From positions 1 to 39,983 of the forward strand of contig DYDB01000011.1 of assembly GCA_020718085.1 (NCBI GenBank): 39,983 bases of DNA. Reading direction: 5' to 3'. Every line of letters begins with the position of its first letter. Position 1 is the stretch's first letter. The stretch is from Micavibrio sp. Lineage in GTDB: Bacteria; Patescibacteriota; Minisyncoccia; Moranbacterales; GCA-2747515. The translations under genes and the position numbers were made by a program. The notes under the pieces are model-generated. The model was not told the origin of the DNA. It did no database searches and saw nothing but the letters and a program-made list of their open reading frames with translations. Of this stretch, positions 22,694-30,418 are shown piece after piece.

Positions 22694-24289
22694 TCACATT
22701 TTTTTGTCCAAAATATGGACAGTTTTTCGTGATGCACCATCAACTGTATCTATCGATGTCAAAACACCGGAAAGATCAATTCCGGACAACCAAATATCTT
22801 TAACCTTACTTCCGCCAACAAGAAAACACGGATTTGCCCCTTTTCGACAATTCACATTTTCCACACGGATATTTTGACTATTTTCAATCTCATACATTGG
22901 ATCAACCTCTGTTTCAATATAAATATTTTTTAATGACACGTTCTTAGCGCCTTTAAGACTGATCGAACGCTCAGATGATGTAAAGGAGATGTTCTCCATA
23001 TGGACATTTTCCATATTTGGCGTGGAATTGCTATCCAAATTTATTGCCAAACGCTCATTTCCCGTTCCTCGAATATTATTGATAAAAATATTTTGAATAA
23101 TGGGCTTATTGGTAATTTCCCCTTGAAGTTCAGAGCTATACGTGAGGTTAATATCAATTGCATCTCCGGTCATATGATCCATCACGATATTTTCCACACG
23201 AACATCTTTTATATATCCACCGCGACTTTTGGTAGTTTTGATACGAAAACCATGACGTGCATTTTTAAAGACACTATCTCGAACATCAACATCTTCCACA
23301 CCACCGGACATTTCACTTCCTATTGAAACACCGCTACTACCTTTTGCGACAGTGATATTTCTTATCCGAATATTTTCTGATGGTCTTGCCACTCTCCACC
23401 CATCTTCATCCAATCCAGACTTGATCGAGATAGCATCATCTCCTGTAGAAAAATAACTATTCTCAATGACAACATTTTTCGTCGAATCTATAACTATACC
23501 GTCAGTGTTTCCACTCCATGTATTGATCGTCAAGTTGCGAGCTGTAAAATTCTCAGAATAGATTGGATGAATTGTCCATATCGGACCATTTTCCACGGTA
23601 AGTCCGTCCAATAGAATATTTTTGCAGTTTACAAATTGGATAAAAGAAGGACGCAATCCAGGGTTTTGATCACCAAAAATTCTTTCCTCTACGGGAACCT
23701 TTTCTCGCGACATCATGTGCAGTTTTTCCCTCGCAAGATCAAAATTGCCACCACCCGTCCATGCTTCACGATCATCTCCATTTCCAACAAGTTTTCCCTT
23801 GCCGGTGATAGCTATGTTCTGCGCATCTTTCACATAGATGAGCGGAGAAAAATTATAAAATTCTATTCCTTGAAACCGCGTAAAAACAATCGGTAAATAG
23901 TCATTTAGATCCGTACTGAAAATAATTTCCGATCCTTCCTCCAAAAAAATATTGATATTCCCTTTTAATTTGATCCCTCCGGAAAACCACGTACCATGCG
24001 GAATAAAAACCACTCCGCCCCCATTGGCGGAACAATCATCAATAGCGGAATTTATTGCTTGTGTTGATTGTGCATCAGAGCCAAACTTTGCACCATACGT
24101 GCGAATATCACACACTCTATCAGGAATGCCCTGTACACGTACAAAATTGGAAATTTCAGCAGTTGACGTAAGTGGACGTGTCCATAGATCATGTACTTTT
24201 TCACGTAATTGTGGAAAAAATATGAAAGCAAGAAATCCAAAAATACACATACTCACCATGCTCACCAAAATGATATGTATTTTCTTCAT
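22694..24289 (-). CDS. Membrane-anchored GH28-like pectin-lyase-fold protein
   Basis: This encodes 531 residues. One N-terminal membrane helix (about 5-25) anchors a right-handed beta-helix. The start VCDIRTYGAKFGSDAQSTQAIN is the classic glycosyl hydrolase 28 entry. Catalytic motifs are visible: NTDG (261-264) with D263, GDD (283-285) and RIK (349-351). The third motif, usually GHG, reads GSSG here (317-320), so the conserved histidine is missing while the following IGSEMSGG is kept. Activity may be changed or reduced. The likely substrate class is polygalacturonan-like acidic polysaccharide, but this is uncertain. It could act on host or environmental polymer, or on the cell's own surface glycans. 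Confidence 0.9.
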   Translation of the reverse strand: MKKIHIILVSMVSMCIFGFLAFIFFPQLREKVHDLWTRPLTSTAEISNFVRVQGIPDRVCDIRTYGAKFGSDAQSTQAINSAIDDCSANGGGVVFIPHGTWFSGGIKLKGNINIFLEEGSEIIFSTDLNDYLPIVFTRFQGIEFYNFSPLIYVKDAQNIAITGKGKLVGNGDDREAWTGGGNFDLAREKLHMMSREKVPVEERIFGDQNPGLRPSFIQFVNCKNILLDGLTVENGPIWTIHPIYSENFTARNLTINTWSGNTDGIVIDSTKNVVIENSYFSTGDDAISIKSGLDEDGWRVARPSENIRIRNITVAKGSSGVSIGSEMSGGVEDVDVRDSVFKNARHGFRIKTTKSRGGYIKDVRVENIVMDHMTGDAIDINLTYSSELQGEITNKPIIQNIFINNIRGTGNERLAINLDSNSTPNMENVHMENISFTSSERSISLKGAKNVSLKNIYIETEVDPMYEIENSQNIRVENVNCRKGANPCFLVGGSKVKDIWLSGIDLSGVLTSIDTVDGASRKTVHILDKKM

Positions 24290-24345
24290 ATTTTTTCATA
24301 TTACTAATCTATAGCATATCATAAAACGCGCATCTATTTCCACAT

Positions 24346-24378
24346 ACAAAAACAGCCCCTGTTTATGGGCTGTTTTTA
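24346..24378 (-). terminator. Terminator of tRNA-Ser
   Basis: An AAAACAGCCC/GGGCTGTTTT hairpin with T-runs on both strands lies 5 bp beyond the tRNA. Confidence 0.85.
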
Positions 24379-24382
24379 ATTG

Positions 24383-24469
24383 CGGAGAGGGGGAGATTCG
24401 AACTCCCGATACCTTTGACAGTATGCCGCCTTTCCAAGGCGGTGCACTCGGCCACTATGCGACCTCTCC
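24383..24469 (-). tRNA. tRNA-Ser (GGA)
   Basis: This is 87 nt on the minus strand. The acceptor is GGAGAGG/CCTCTCC with discriminator G. The anticodon stem ACCGCC/GGCGG carries a loop with anticodon GGA. A long variable arm, typical of tRNA-Ser, lies before the T-arm (CGGGA-GTTCGAA-TCTCC region). CCA is not encoded. Confidence 0.95.
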
Positions 24470-24542
24470 TTAATTTTATTAATTACATGTTCTATCCATT
24501 TTTTACTGGTCATGGTTCAAAACACTATATCATAGTGTACAC

Positions 24543-24590
24543 AAAAAAACAAAAAGGTTCAACCTTTGGATTTGAAGGTTGAACCTTTTG
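24543..24590 (-). terminator. Terminator of pyk
   Basis: A 15-bp perfect stem (AAAAGGTTCAACCTT and its complement) with an 8-nt loop is followed by a long T-rich tail on the minus strand. Confidence 0.92.
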
Positions 24591-24599
24591 TATAAAGAC

Positions 24600-26051
24600 C
24601 TACACCAGCCGTGTACCAGTCAATGTTAGTTTTTTCCCTTTTTTAGTTGTGCCTAGAATTGTGATCACCAGATCACCGGAATACAAGATGCCTTTTTCTT
24701 TTGCTGTATCGATTGCATGCAAAATACATTCTTCTCTACTTTCCTTTCCTTCTGCCAAAAATGATTGCACGCCCCACACCAATGCAAGTTGATTGTATGT
24801 TTTTTGTCGGTTTGTCACGACAATGATTTGTTGTTCCGGTCGATAGTGCGACAGCATGCGTCCGGTATAGCCACTTTCTGAATAGATGACAATTGCTTGA
24901 GCCTGCATTTCTTTGGCAAAATCGTATGTTGCATGTGCAATGCGAACTTCCTCAGAAGAAAATGCGATTGACATTGCCTCATGTATATCATCATATGGCG
25001 AGCATTCCGTATGTGCTGCAATTTGTGCCATTGTAGCTACAGATTCCACGGGATATGCACCCATACTTGATTCACCAGAGAGCATCACTGCATCTGTATG
25101 ATCGGCAACCGCATTGGTCACATCTGCCACTTCTGCACGTGTCGGTCGCGCATTATGTTCCATACTTGCAAGCATTTGCGTTGCCACAATTACCGGTCGC
25201 AAATGATGAATTGATTTTTCCAAAATATCTTTTTCCAAAATTGCAATTGTTGTTGGATCCATCTCAATTCCCAGATCTCCACGCGCGATCATCACAGCGT
25301 CAGTTGCCGTGAGGATGCGTTCCAAATTTCCAAGTGCTTCTTTACATTCAATCTTCGACACGATCTTTGGCAAAAAAACTTCTTCACCAAGAATTTTTTG
25401 CATGTGTTGGCGTACATCTACAATATCCTGTCCATTTCGCACAAAAGATAGCGCTATATAATCCACATCATGTGCCAGTGCAAATGCCAGATCATCATAG
25501 TCTTTTTTTGTCATTGTCGGCAATGGAATGCTCGCATCCGGAATATTTATGCCTTTGTGATTTTTTACTGTTCCACCATCCACAACATCACACACGACAT
25601 ATTGTTCTGTCTTATCGACAGCTTTTAGTTTCATGAGTCCGTCTTCGATCAAAATCTCATTACCCACAGAAATTGCATCTACAATATGTGGACAATCCAA
25701 TGTAAGATATTTTACATCGTGCGCTTGCTGTGCAATTTCTTCATCTGTCTGAGATACGTCAAAAAGTCGAATGGTTTCGCCAGAAGCAATAACAACCTCT
25801 TCTGCAACATGCGTGCGTACACGCGGGCCTTGTAAATCTGCCAAGATTGCTATTGGCACTCCCACATTTTTTGCTGCAATGCGCACATTCTTCATCACCT
25901 GCTCATGCCATTCATATGCACCATGTGAAAAATTGAATCGCATGACATTCAAGCCGTTCCGGATCATTTGTTCCAAAACCTCCACAGTTTCCGAGGATGG
26001 TCCGAGTGTTGCTACAATTTTTGTTTTTTTATTAAAAATGTTTTTCTCCAT
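24600..26051 (-). CDS. pyk: Pyruvate kinase
   Basis: This enzyme converts phosphoenolpyruvate and ADP to pyruvate and ATP. From ATG 26051 it has 483 residues; an upstream GTG at 26087 would lie inside the apparent -10 box (TATAGT, 26086-26091), so it is rejected. The barrel begins KTKIVATLGPSSET and includes MRFNFSHG, LADLQGPRVRT, IVSKIECKEALGN with the catalytic Lys, and MIARGDLGIE. The late barrel segment ATQMLASMEHNARPTRAEVADV is typical, followed by the C-terminal regulatory domain. With gpmI it covers the energy-yielding end of glycolysis. Confidence 0.96.
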   Translation of the reverse strand: MEKNIFNKKTKIVATLGPSSETVEVLEQMIRNGLNVMRFNFSHGAYEWHEQVMKNVRIAAKNVGVPIAILADLQGPRVRTHVAEEVVIASGETIRLFDVSQTDEEIAQQAHDVKYLTLDCPHIVDAISVGNEILIEDGLMKLKAVDKTEQYVVCDVVDGGTVKNHKGINIPDASIPLPTMTKKDYDDLAFALAHDVDYIALSFVRNGQDIVDVRQHMQKILGEEVFLPKIVSKIECKEALGNLERILTATDAVMIARGDLGIEMDPTTIAILEKDILEKSIHHLRPVIVATQMLASMEHNARPTRAEVADVTNAVADHTDAVMLSGESSMGAYPVESVATMAQIAAHTECSPYDDIHEAMSIAFSSEEVRIAHATYDFAKEMQAQAIVIYSESGYTGRMLSHYRPEQQIIVVTNRQKTYNQLALVWGVQSFLAEGKESREECILHAIDTAKEKGILYSGDLVITILGTTKKGKKLTLTGTRLV

Positions 26052-26100
26052 ATTTTTGATATCACAATTTGTATTTACTCTCTTCACTATACCATATTTT

Positions 26101-26140
26101 TAGATTGATAGACCATTAGACACGTAGACAGATAAATAAT
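26101..26140. repeat. 8-bp-period TAGAC array, left arm
   Basis: Five registers run TAGATTGA, TAGACCAT, TAGACACG, TAGACAGA, TAAATAAT. The units are the inverse of those at 26206-26261, so the two arrays form a long inverted arrangement around a terminator. Confidence 0.7.
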
Positions 26141-26173
26141 AATCGACTGAATGAACTTTTAAATTTATAAAAA

Positions 26174-26204
26174 AACAAAAACAGGTTTTCACCTGCTTTT
26201 GTTT
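26174..26204 (-). terminator. Terminator between the two TAGAC arrays
   Basis: An AAAACAGGT/ACCTGCTTTT stem with one mismatch is followed by a T-rich tail on the minus strand. It ends the DUF4870-like gene. Confidence 0.75.
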
Positions 26205-26205
26205 T

Positions 26206-26261
26206 GTCTACAAGTCTACATATCTACTAGTCTACCTGTCTACTGATCTAAAAATCTATTT
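26206..26261. repeat. 8-bp-period GTCTA array, right arm
   Basis: Seven exact 8-bp registers run GTCTACAA, GTCTACAT, ATCTACTA, GTCTACCT, GTCTACTG, ATCTAAAA, ATCTATTT. The last overlaps the stop codon (26256-26258) of the DUF4870-like gene, as at the end of tig. Confidence 0.75.
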
Positions 26262-26642
26262 ATCCAAAAGATGGATTCCTCCGATAAGAGGTAATTCTGT
26301 CATTTTGCCATTTGATGCATTGATTATGCCCATGATCCAAAACACAATGCTTCCGATCATTACGACAAAGTAAATCAAAAATCCAATCAAAATCACTGTC
26401 AAAATACTTGAAATGATATATCCGCCAACCGTAAACATCAAAAGGATCAATGATTGATTTGCATGAAACTTCGCATATGGACTATCCTTTGAATCTGTGA
26501 TGAGTGGCAAAAAGAAAATAAAATACGCCAAAATGGCCATTGTCTTATTCTTTTCCACATCAGCAGGATCAGCTTGTCGCACAGGAGCTACTGTAGGTTG
26601 TGCTTGCTGTTGTGTTTGTTGTGTGTTGTTTTGCTCTTCCAT
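26256..26642 (-). CDS. DUF4870-like (Tic20-like) small membrane protein
   Basis: This encodes 128 residues from ATG 26642, preceded by AAAGGTGGGTGAC; a GTG four codons upstream is less likely. A Gln/Thr/Pro-rich cytoplasmic N-terminus (1-30) leads to membrane helices near 35-52, 65-90 and 92-112. The motif DSPYAKFHANQSLIL is characteristic of the DUF4870 family and is followed by MGIINASNGK. Molecular function is not established for this family. A promoter is seen at 26690-26717, inside the upstream gene. Confidence 0.9.
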   Translation of the reverse strand: MEEQNNTQQTQQQAQPTVAPVRQADPADVEKNKTMAILAYFIFFLPLITDSKDSPYAKFHANQSLILLMFTVGGYIISSILTVILIGFLIYFVVMIGSIVFWIMGIINASNGKMTELPLIGGIHLLDK

Positions 26643-26689
26643 AATGTCACCCACCTTTCTATGAAAATGTAATTAATTTCTATATTTTT

Positions 26690-26717
26690 ATTATATCAAA
26701 CTATTCAATTTCCGCAA
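26690..26717 (-). promoter_or_regulatory. Promoter of the DUF4870-like gene
   Basis: TTGCGG (26712-26717) and TATAAT (26690-26695) with a 16-bp spacer. The -35 lies inside the 3' end of the preceding gene. Confidence 0.65.
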
Positions 26718-27117
26718 TCTCATCGGTAATTTCATCTGGCAGCGTTTCCCCAGGCTCTGTTTTTCCTGGATAGCGCCATGTGCTGATAATGTACATTTGG
26801 TTTTGTGCACTATGTGCAAGAAATTGTGCCATACGATCATTCGTTTCAATTTTTTCTTGTCCTTCATGCTTTTTCTTTTCATATTTATACATCACCCAAA
26901 TTTCATTATTCCATGTTTTTTCGCCCTGTGCATCACGGCGTGTTGATTGTGGCTGCATTACTGCAATCGTGCCTTTACCTGCAATACCCTCCTCTTTGCG
27001 ATATGGACTGCGAAGAACTCGTGTGATGCGTTGTGCACTCAAACCATACTGACGCATTTTTAATTTAGCATGCTCTGTCCAGTAATATTTATCAGAATTT
27101 TTTGGTGATTTCCACAT
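26701..27117 (-). CDS. Unknown basic protein, possible RelE/DUF4258-like fold
   Basis: This encodes 138 residues. The start MWKSPKNSDKYYWTEHAKLKMRQYGLS resembles the beginning of DUF4258 or RelE-type small domains (a His and basic residues before a helix). It is followed by RSPYRKEEGIAGKGTIAVMQ and an Ile-rich, acidic tail (DEITDEIAEIE). There is no signal peptide or membrane helix. No antitoxin partner is seen next to it, so a toxin-antitoxin reading is not supported. The gene lies 107 bp after htpX. Function is unknown. Confidence 0.7.
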   Translation of the reverse strand: MWKSPKNSDKYYWTEHAKLKMRQYGLSAQRITRVLRSPYRKEEGIAGKGTIAVMQPQSTRRDAQGEKTWNNEIWVMYKYEKKKHEGQEKIETNDRMAQFLAHSAQNQMYIISTWRYPGKTEPGETLPDEITDEIAEIE

Positions 27118-27224
27118 ATGGATAATTTTCAGTTATCAGTTTTTTGATTTTCAAAAATGAAAAGATGTATTACTTTTGAAAATTGATTGAAAAATGTAAA
27201 TTGCAAATTGATAATTGAAAGATA
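27118..27224. other. AT-rich intergenic spacer with self-similar words
   Basis: It is composed of related short words (TTTTCAAAA, TTGAAAATTGATTG, AATTGATAATTGAAAG). They resemble the AT-rich spacers around ppa at 12950-13095 and 13655-13788. No gene or terminator is clear. Confidence 0.45.
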
Positions 27225-28100
27225 TTACTCTCGGTCTGCGCCTCGCAAACGTGCAATGCGTTCCTCCACTGGAGGATGTGTCATGAAGAGTTTTGACATG
27301 CCACCAAGCTTTTGTTTGAGCGGATTTGCAATAAAGAGATGTGCTGTGGTATCAGATGCAGTTGCAACCGGTTGCGGATCTGCACTGATCTTTTCCAGTG
27401 CCGATGCCAGACCCTCGGGGTAGCGCGTAAGCATTGCCCCAGAAGCATCAGCAAGAAATTCACGTTTACGCGAGATGGCCAATCGTAAAATAGTAGCCAA
27501 AAGCGGTGCAAGGATGAGCAAAATAAGTCCAATGACCATCACGAGAGCGTTACCACGCTCACGATCTCCGCCGGAAAAATACATCATATGTGAGATCATC
27601 CCGATGATGCTCGTAAAGATCACTGCAACCGTTCCGATAAGAATATCTCGATTGCCGATGTGCGACATTTCATGTGCTGCAACACCGCGGATTTCCTCTT
27701 CATTAAGTCGTTCCAATATGCCACGTGTAAATACGATCACACCATGCTCAGGATTGCGTCCTGTGGCAAAAGCGTTGAGTGCCGGATCATCAATTACATA
27801 GATCTTTGGTGTAGGTAATCCTGCCGTGATTGCCAAGTTATCCACAATTTCATAGAGTTCTTTGAGATTTTTTCGAGACACTTCTTTGGCACCTGTCATG
27901 CTGAGCACCATTTTATCTGAAAACCAATATGACCACACACTTGTTACAATCGCAAAAAATGCCGCAACATACATGATCCATCCACGGTTAAAATAAACCG
28001 ATAAGACAAAACCAATTGCAACAAGCAGGCCAAAAAACGCGGTCATGAGAAACCACGTTTTTAAAATATTTTCTGATTGATGCGTATACAGTGTCTTCAT
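27225..28100 (-). CDS. htpX: Membrane zinc metalloprotease HtpX (M48)
   Basis: HtpX degrades misfolded membrane proteins. The 291 residues match. Two N-terminal membrane helices (about 14-34 and 41-60) precede the catalytic HEMSH (143-147), with the third zinc ligand in the region RKREFLADASGAML. Two more membrane helices lie between (about 155-177 and 185-205). The C-terminus MSKLFMTHPPVEERIARLR is diagnostic. It follows lemA by 38 bp, and the two genes are commonly paired in bacteria. Confidence 0.96.
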   Translation of the reverse strand: MKTLYTHQSENILKTWFLMTAFFGLLVAIGFVLSVYFNRGWIMYVAAFFAIVTSVWSYWFSDKMVLSMTGAKEVSRKNLKELYEIVDNLAITAGLPTPKIYVIDDPALNAFATGRNPEHGVIVFTRGILERLNEEEIRGVAAHEMSHIGNRDILIGTVAVIFTSIIGMISHMMYFSGGDRERGNALVMVIGLILLILAPLLATILRLAISRKREFLADASGAMLTRYPEGLASALEKISADPQPVATASDTTAHLFIANPLKQKLGGMSKLFMTHPPVEERIARLRGADRE

Positions 28101-28138
28101 AAATTCCTCTTTTCACTTTACAAACTTTACAACTGTTT

Positions 28139-28714
28139 TTAGAACTGCACTTTTACATTTTCTTTTTCCCCTTCTGCGATCTCAAAAAATTCTCTTTTGG
28201 TGAAAGAAAAGATCTTTGCAACAATATTGCTCGGCACTGTTTCTACTTTGGTATTGTAATCACGAACGGTACCATTGTAAAAACGACGTGATGCTTGAAT
28301 TTTGTCTTCCGTGTCGGTAAGGTCGTTTTGTAACTGTAAAAAATTCTGATTTGCTTTGAGGTCAGGATAGTTTTCCGCTACAGCAAACAATTTACCCAAT
28401 GCACCTGAGAGACCTTGCTGCGCCCCTGCAAATGCCGCCATATCTGCCGCCGTTGCATGACTTGCATCGACCGTGATTGCAGTTGCCTTAGACCGTGCTT
28501 CCATCACGTTCTCCAATGTTTGACTCTCGTGTTTTGCATACCCCTTAACAGTTTCCACAAGATTAGGGATCAGATCATAGCGTCTTTTAAGCTGTACATC
28601 AATATCACTCCAGCCCTCATCTACACGCACGCGCATTTTTACAAGTGCATTATAAATTCCAATTCCCCACACGACGATCACCACGATAGCGATCAATAAA
28701 ATAAGTCCAATCAT
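28139..28714 (-). CDS. lemA: LemA family protein
   Basis: This encodes 191 residues from ATG 28714; an in-frame GTG at 28750 is less likely. One N-terminal membrane helix is followed by the LemA hallmark sequence VDEGWSDIDVQLKRRYDLIPNLVETVKGYAKHE. The remaining helical part includes YPDLKANQNFLQLQNDLTDTEDKIQASRRFYNGTVRDYN. LemA proteins are membrane-anchored, with an extracellular or periplasmic helical bundle; their function is poorly defined. It probably forms an operon with htpX. Confidence 0.95.
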   Translation of the reverse strand: MIGLILLIAIVVIVVWGIGIYNALVKMRVRVDEGWSDIDVQLKRRYDLIPNLVETVKGYAKHESQTLENVMEARSKATAITVDASHATAADMAAFAGAQQGLSGALGKLFAVAENYPDLKANQNFLQLQNDLTDTEDKIQASRRFYNGTVRDYNTKVETVPSNIVAKIFSFTKREFFEIAEGEKENVKVQF

Positions 28715-28754
28715 ATTTTTTCTTATAAAATTACACCACAATCCTAACACACTC

Positions 28755-28783
28755 TGTCAAAAAAATACAGAGGATGATATACT
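28755..28783 (+). promoter_or_regulatory. Promoter of the DUF212/YuiD-like gene, likely leaderless
   Basis: TGTCAA (28755-28760) and TATACT (28778-28783) with a 17-bp spacer. The transcription start is expected near 28790-28792, at the start codon. Confidence 0.5.
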
Positions 28784-28791
28784 ATGCATAT

Positions 28792-29244
28792 ATGATTGAT
28801 ATTTTGTTACAATTTCAACTTTTTCTCATTCCGATCATTGTGATCTTTTTTGCACAATTGATCAAATTTGTTCGTCTGTCGATAAGACATGGTATAAAAT
28901 GGGACAACATTTTCGATCCGGGACATTTTCCCAGTGCTCACAGTGCCTTTGTTACGTCCCTCGTTGTCATAATCGGTTATCATGAAAATGTCAGTTCTGG
29001 CGTTTTTGCTGTTGCATCATGCTTTGCATTCATCACGATCTATGATGCAATGCGTGTACGTATGCAGATTGGCATGCAAGGTCGCACACTCAATAGACTT
29101 GTAAAAGAAATACAGGGTATTGATCGCAAGGATTTTCCTCGACTCAAAGAACATGTTGGTCATTATGCCAATGAGGTTGCCGGTGGGATTGCTGTTGGTT
29201 TTTTGGTAACCATTTTCTTCATCTATATCACCACGTTGGTGTAA
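28792..29244 (+). CDS. DUF212/YuiD-like divergent PAP2-type membrane protein
   Basis: This encodes 150 residues from ATG 28792; an earlier ATG at 28774 lies within the promoter. The central motif DPGHFPSAHSAFVTSL, followed by YDAMRVRMQIGMQGRTLN, is the signature of the YuiD/DUF212 group related to PAP2 acid phosphatases and vanadium haloperoxidases. There are membrane helices at about 5-23, 45-62, 70-90 and the C-terminus. A lipid-phosphate phosphatase activity is plausible but unproven. A strong terminator follows. Confidence 0.9.
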   Translation: MIDILLQFQLFLIPIIVIFFAQLIKFVRLSIRHGIKWDNIFDPGHFPSAHSAFVTSLVVIIGYHENVSSGVFAVASCFAFITIYDAMRVRMQIGMQGRTLNRLVKEIQGIDRKDFPRLKEHVGHYANEVAGGIAVGFLVTIFFIYITTLV

Positions 29245-29266
29245 AAATGTTTCATGCAAAAATGAG

Positions 29267-29302
29267 AAAGCACCGATAGAACTTCCTATCGGTGCTTTTT
29301 TT
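29267..29302 (+). terminator. Terminator of the DUF212/YuiD-like gene
   Basis: An AAAGCACCGATAG/CTATCGGTGCTTT stem is followed by a T-run. Confidence 0.92.
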
Positions 29303-29306
29303 AACT

Positions 29307-29756
29307 TTAGATCTTATTCCATATACGCCTGACTGAAAGTTTTGCACTGCAATATTCATCGACAAAGATAAACTGTCCGCCGACAATATCACCGCGCACA
29401 CTCACGATCCTCATTGCTGTGACAACCGTGTGTTCAGAGAACGAAAAAGAAACATCATATTCCTGTCCGATCGTAACCGCAACAGAACGTGTTGTAAATC
29501 CCACCCCTTGTAAGGATAGGTCCACCAAAGTAATAGGATACGCAATACGTTCACCAATTTTAAGCAATCCTTTAGCATTGATCTTCTTACGATCGCATAT
29601 ACGACGAAAGAACGAGATCATAAAAGATTCTTGACAACTACATCTCGCTTTTGTGCGCACAGAATTTTCTGAGACATCGATCCATACACCTTTTGTGCAA
29701 TAGGGACAAACAACCCACGCACGCCCGTTTTTAACTGCAACTTCCATTTTTTTCAT
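29307..29756 (-). CDS. Zinc-ribbon + PilZ domain protein A
   Basis: This encodes 149 residues from ATG 29756, supported by GAGGTG just upstream. The N-terminus has two Cys pairs (CPYC and CSC, about residues 18-41) suggesting a zinc ribbon. The PilZ part follows, with the arginine motif in FFRRICDRKK and the DLSLQGVGF motif (DxSxxG), which are the usual cyclic-di-GMP-binding residues. A beta-rich C-terminus completes the domain. It has its own promoter (29829-29857) and is separated from the next two paralogs by a terminator. It could be a cyclic-di-GMP effector with a nucleic-acid or protein-binding zinc module; no cyclase is visible in this window. Confidence 0.85.
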   Translation of the reverse strand: MKKMEVAVKNGRAWVVCPYCTKGVWIDVSENSVRTKARCSCQESFMISFFRRICDRKKINAKGLLKIGERIAYPITLVDLSLQGVGFTTRSVAVTIGQEYDVSFSFSEHTVVTAMRIVSVRGDIVGGQFIFVDEYCSAKLSVRRIWNKI

Positions 29757-29828
29757 TAACTGCACCTCATATATTATGATTGATCTTTTATTGTAAAGTA
29801 ACAAATACCCATTCGTTTATGATCTGTG

Positions 29829-29857
29829 ATTTTACATAAAAAATAATTTCCTGTCAA
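29829..29857 (-). promoter_or_regulatory. Promoter of PilZ protein A
   Basis: TTGACA (29852-29857) and TAAAAT (29829-29834) with a 17-bp spacer. Confidence 0.75.
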
Positions 29858-29913
29858 AGAAATTAGCCCTATATCAAATCACTCTCATTGATACATAATT
29901 TTCTAGAAAATTT

Positions 29914-29949
29914 AAAACCCCTTGAAGTTCTCGACTTCAAGGGGTTTGT
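29914..29949. terminator. Terminator between PilZ genes
   Basis: A perfect AAACCCCTTGAAGT stem and complement with a 5-nt loop. Flanking T/A runs allow action in both directions. Confidence 0.9.
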
Positions 29950-29960
29950 CTGTCATATTT

Positions 29961-30389
29961 TCATACACCATATCGACAAAATTTCACACCAATTTTATCT
30001 CCGGAAATATTTTGAACCACAAGTTTGTGTCGTGAAAATTGCGGATTCCAATCGCATACAATACCCTGCAATTCCTGACCGACACGCAATTTACGTCCCT
30101 GTCCATGCAATACGGTAAACCCCACACCATCGCACGACACATCCTGCAAATGAATGATCATGAGTTGATTAGCGACAATCCGCAATTGTGCTTTGCCGCT
30201 TTGTCGTTCACGAATAGTGCGACGACGATTCAGTTCACATTCACATTTTTGATTACAATTCTTACACGTAACGCTACGACGTTTTTCATCTGGTCGCACA
30301 ACAATAGAACTTTTTTTCCTACAGTTGGGACAGACAAAACGTATGCGTCCATCTTGCACACGACACACCATTCTCTTTCGATATAACAT
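29961..30389 (-). CDS. Zinc-ribbon + PilZ domain protein B
   Basis: This encodes 142 residues from ATG 30389, with GGGAGATG upstream. The zinc-ribbon part has CPNC and CKNC pairs plus a further CEC. The PilZ part has an Arg-rich motif (RRRTIRERQ) and QDVSCDGVGF (DxSxxG), then a beta-rich stretch ending KIGVKFCRYGV. It is the second gene of a pair with protein C (29 bp apart) and ends at the hairpin terminator. It is diverged from A and C, so the three are an old expansion. Basic overall, which would suit RNA or DNA contact; this is inference. Confidence 0.85.
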   Translation of the reverse strand: MLYRKRMVCRVQDGRIRFVCPNCRKKSSIVVRPDEKRRSVTCKNCNQKCECELNRRRTIRERQSGKAQLRIVANQLMIIHLQDVSCDGVGFTVLHGQGRKLRVGQELQGIVCDWNPQFSRHKLVVQNISGDKIGVKFCRYGV

Positions 30390-30418
30390 GATCAATCATC
30401 TCCCAAAATATACTAATG

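Noticed and set aside
26052-26087. Upstream GTG extension of pyruvate kinase
   Set aside because: The GTG lies in the TATAGT -10 box. The ATG at 26051 matches the family start better.
26701-27117. Toxin of a toxin-antitoxin pair
   Set aside because: Weak RelE-like appearance only. There is no small antitoxin gene on either side.
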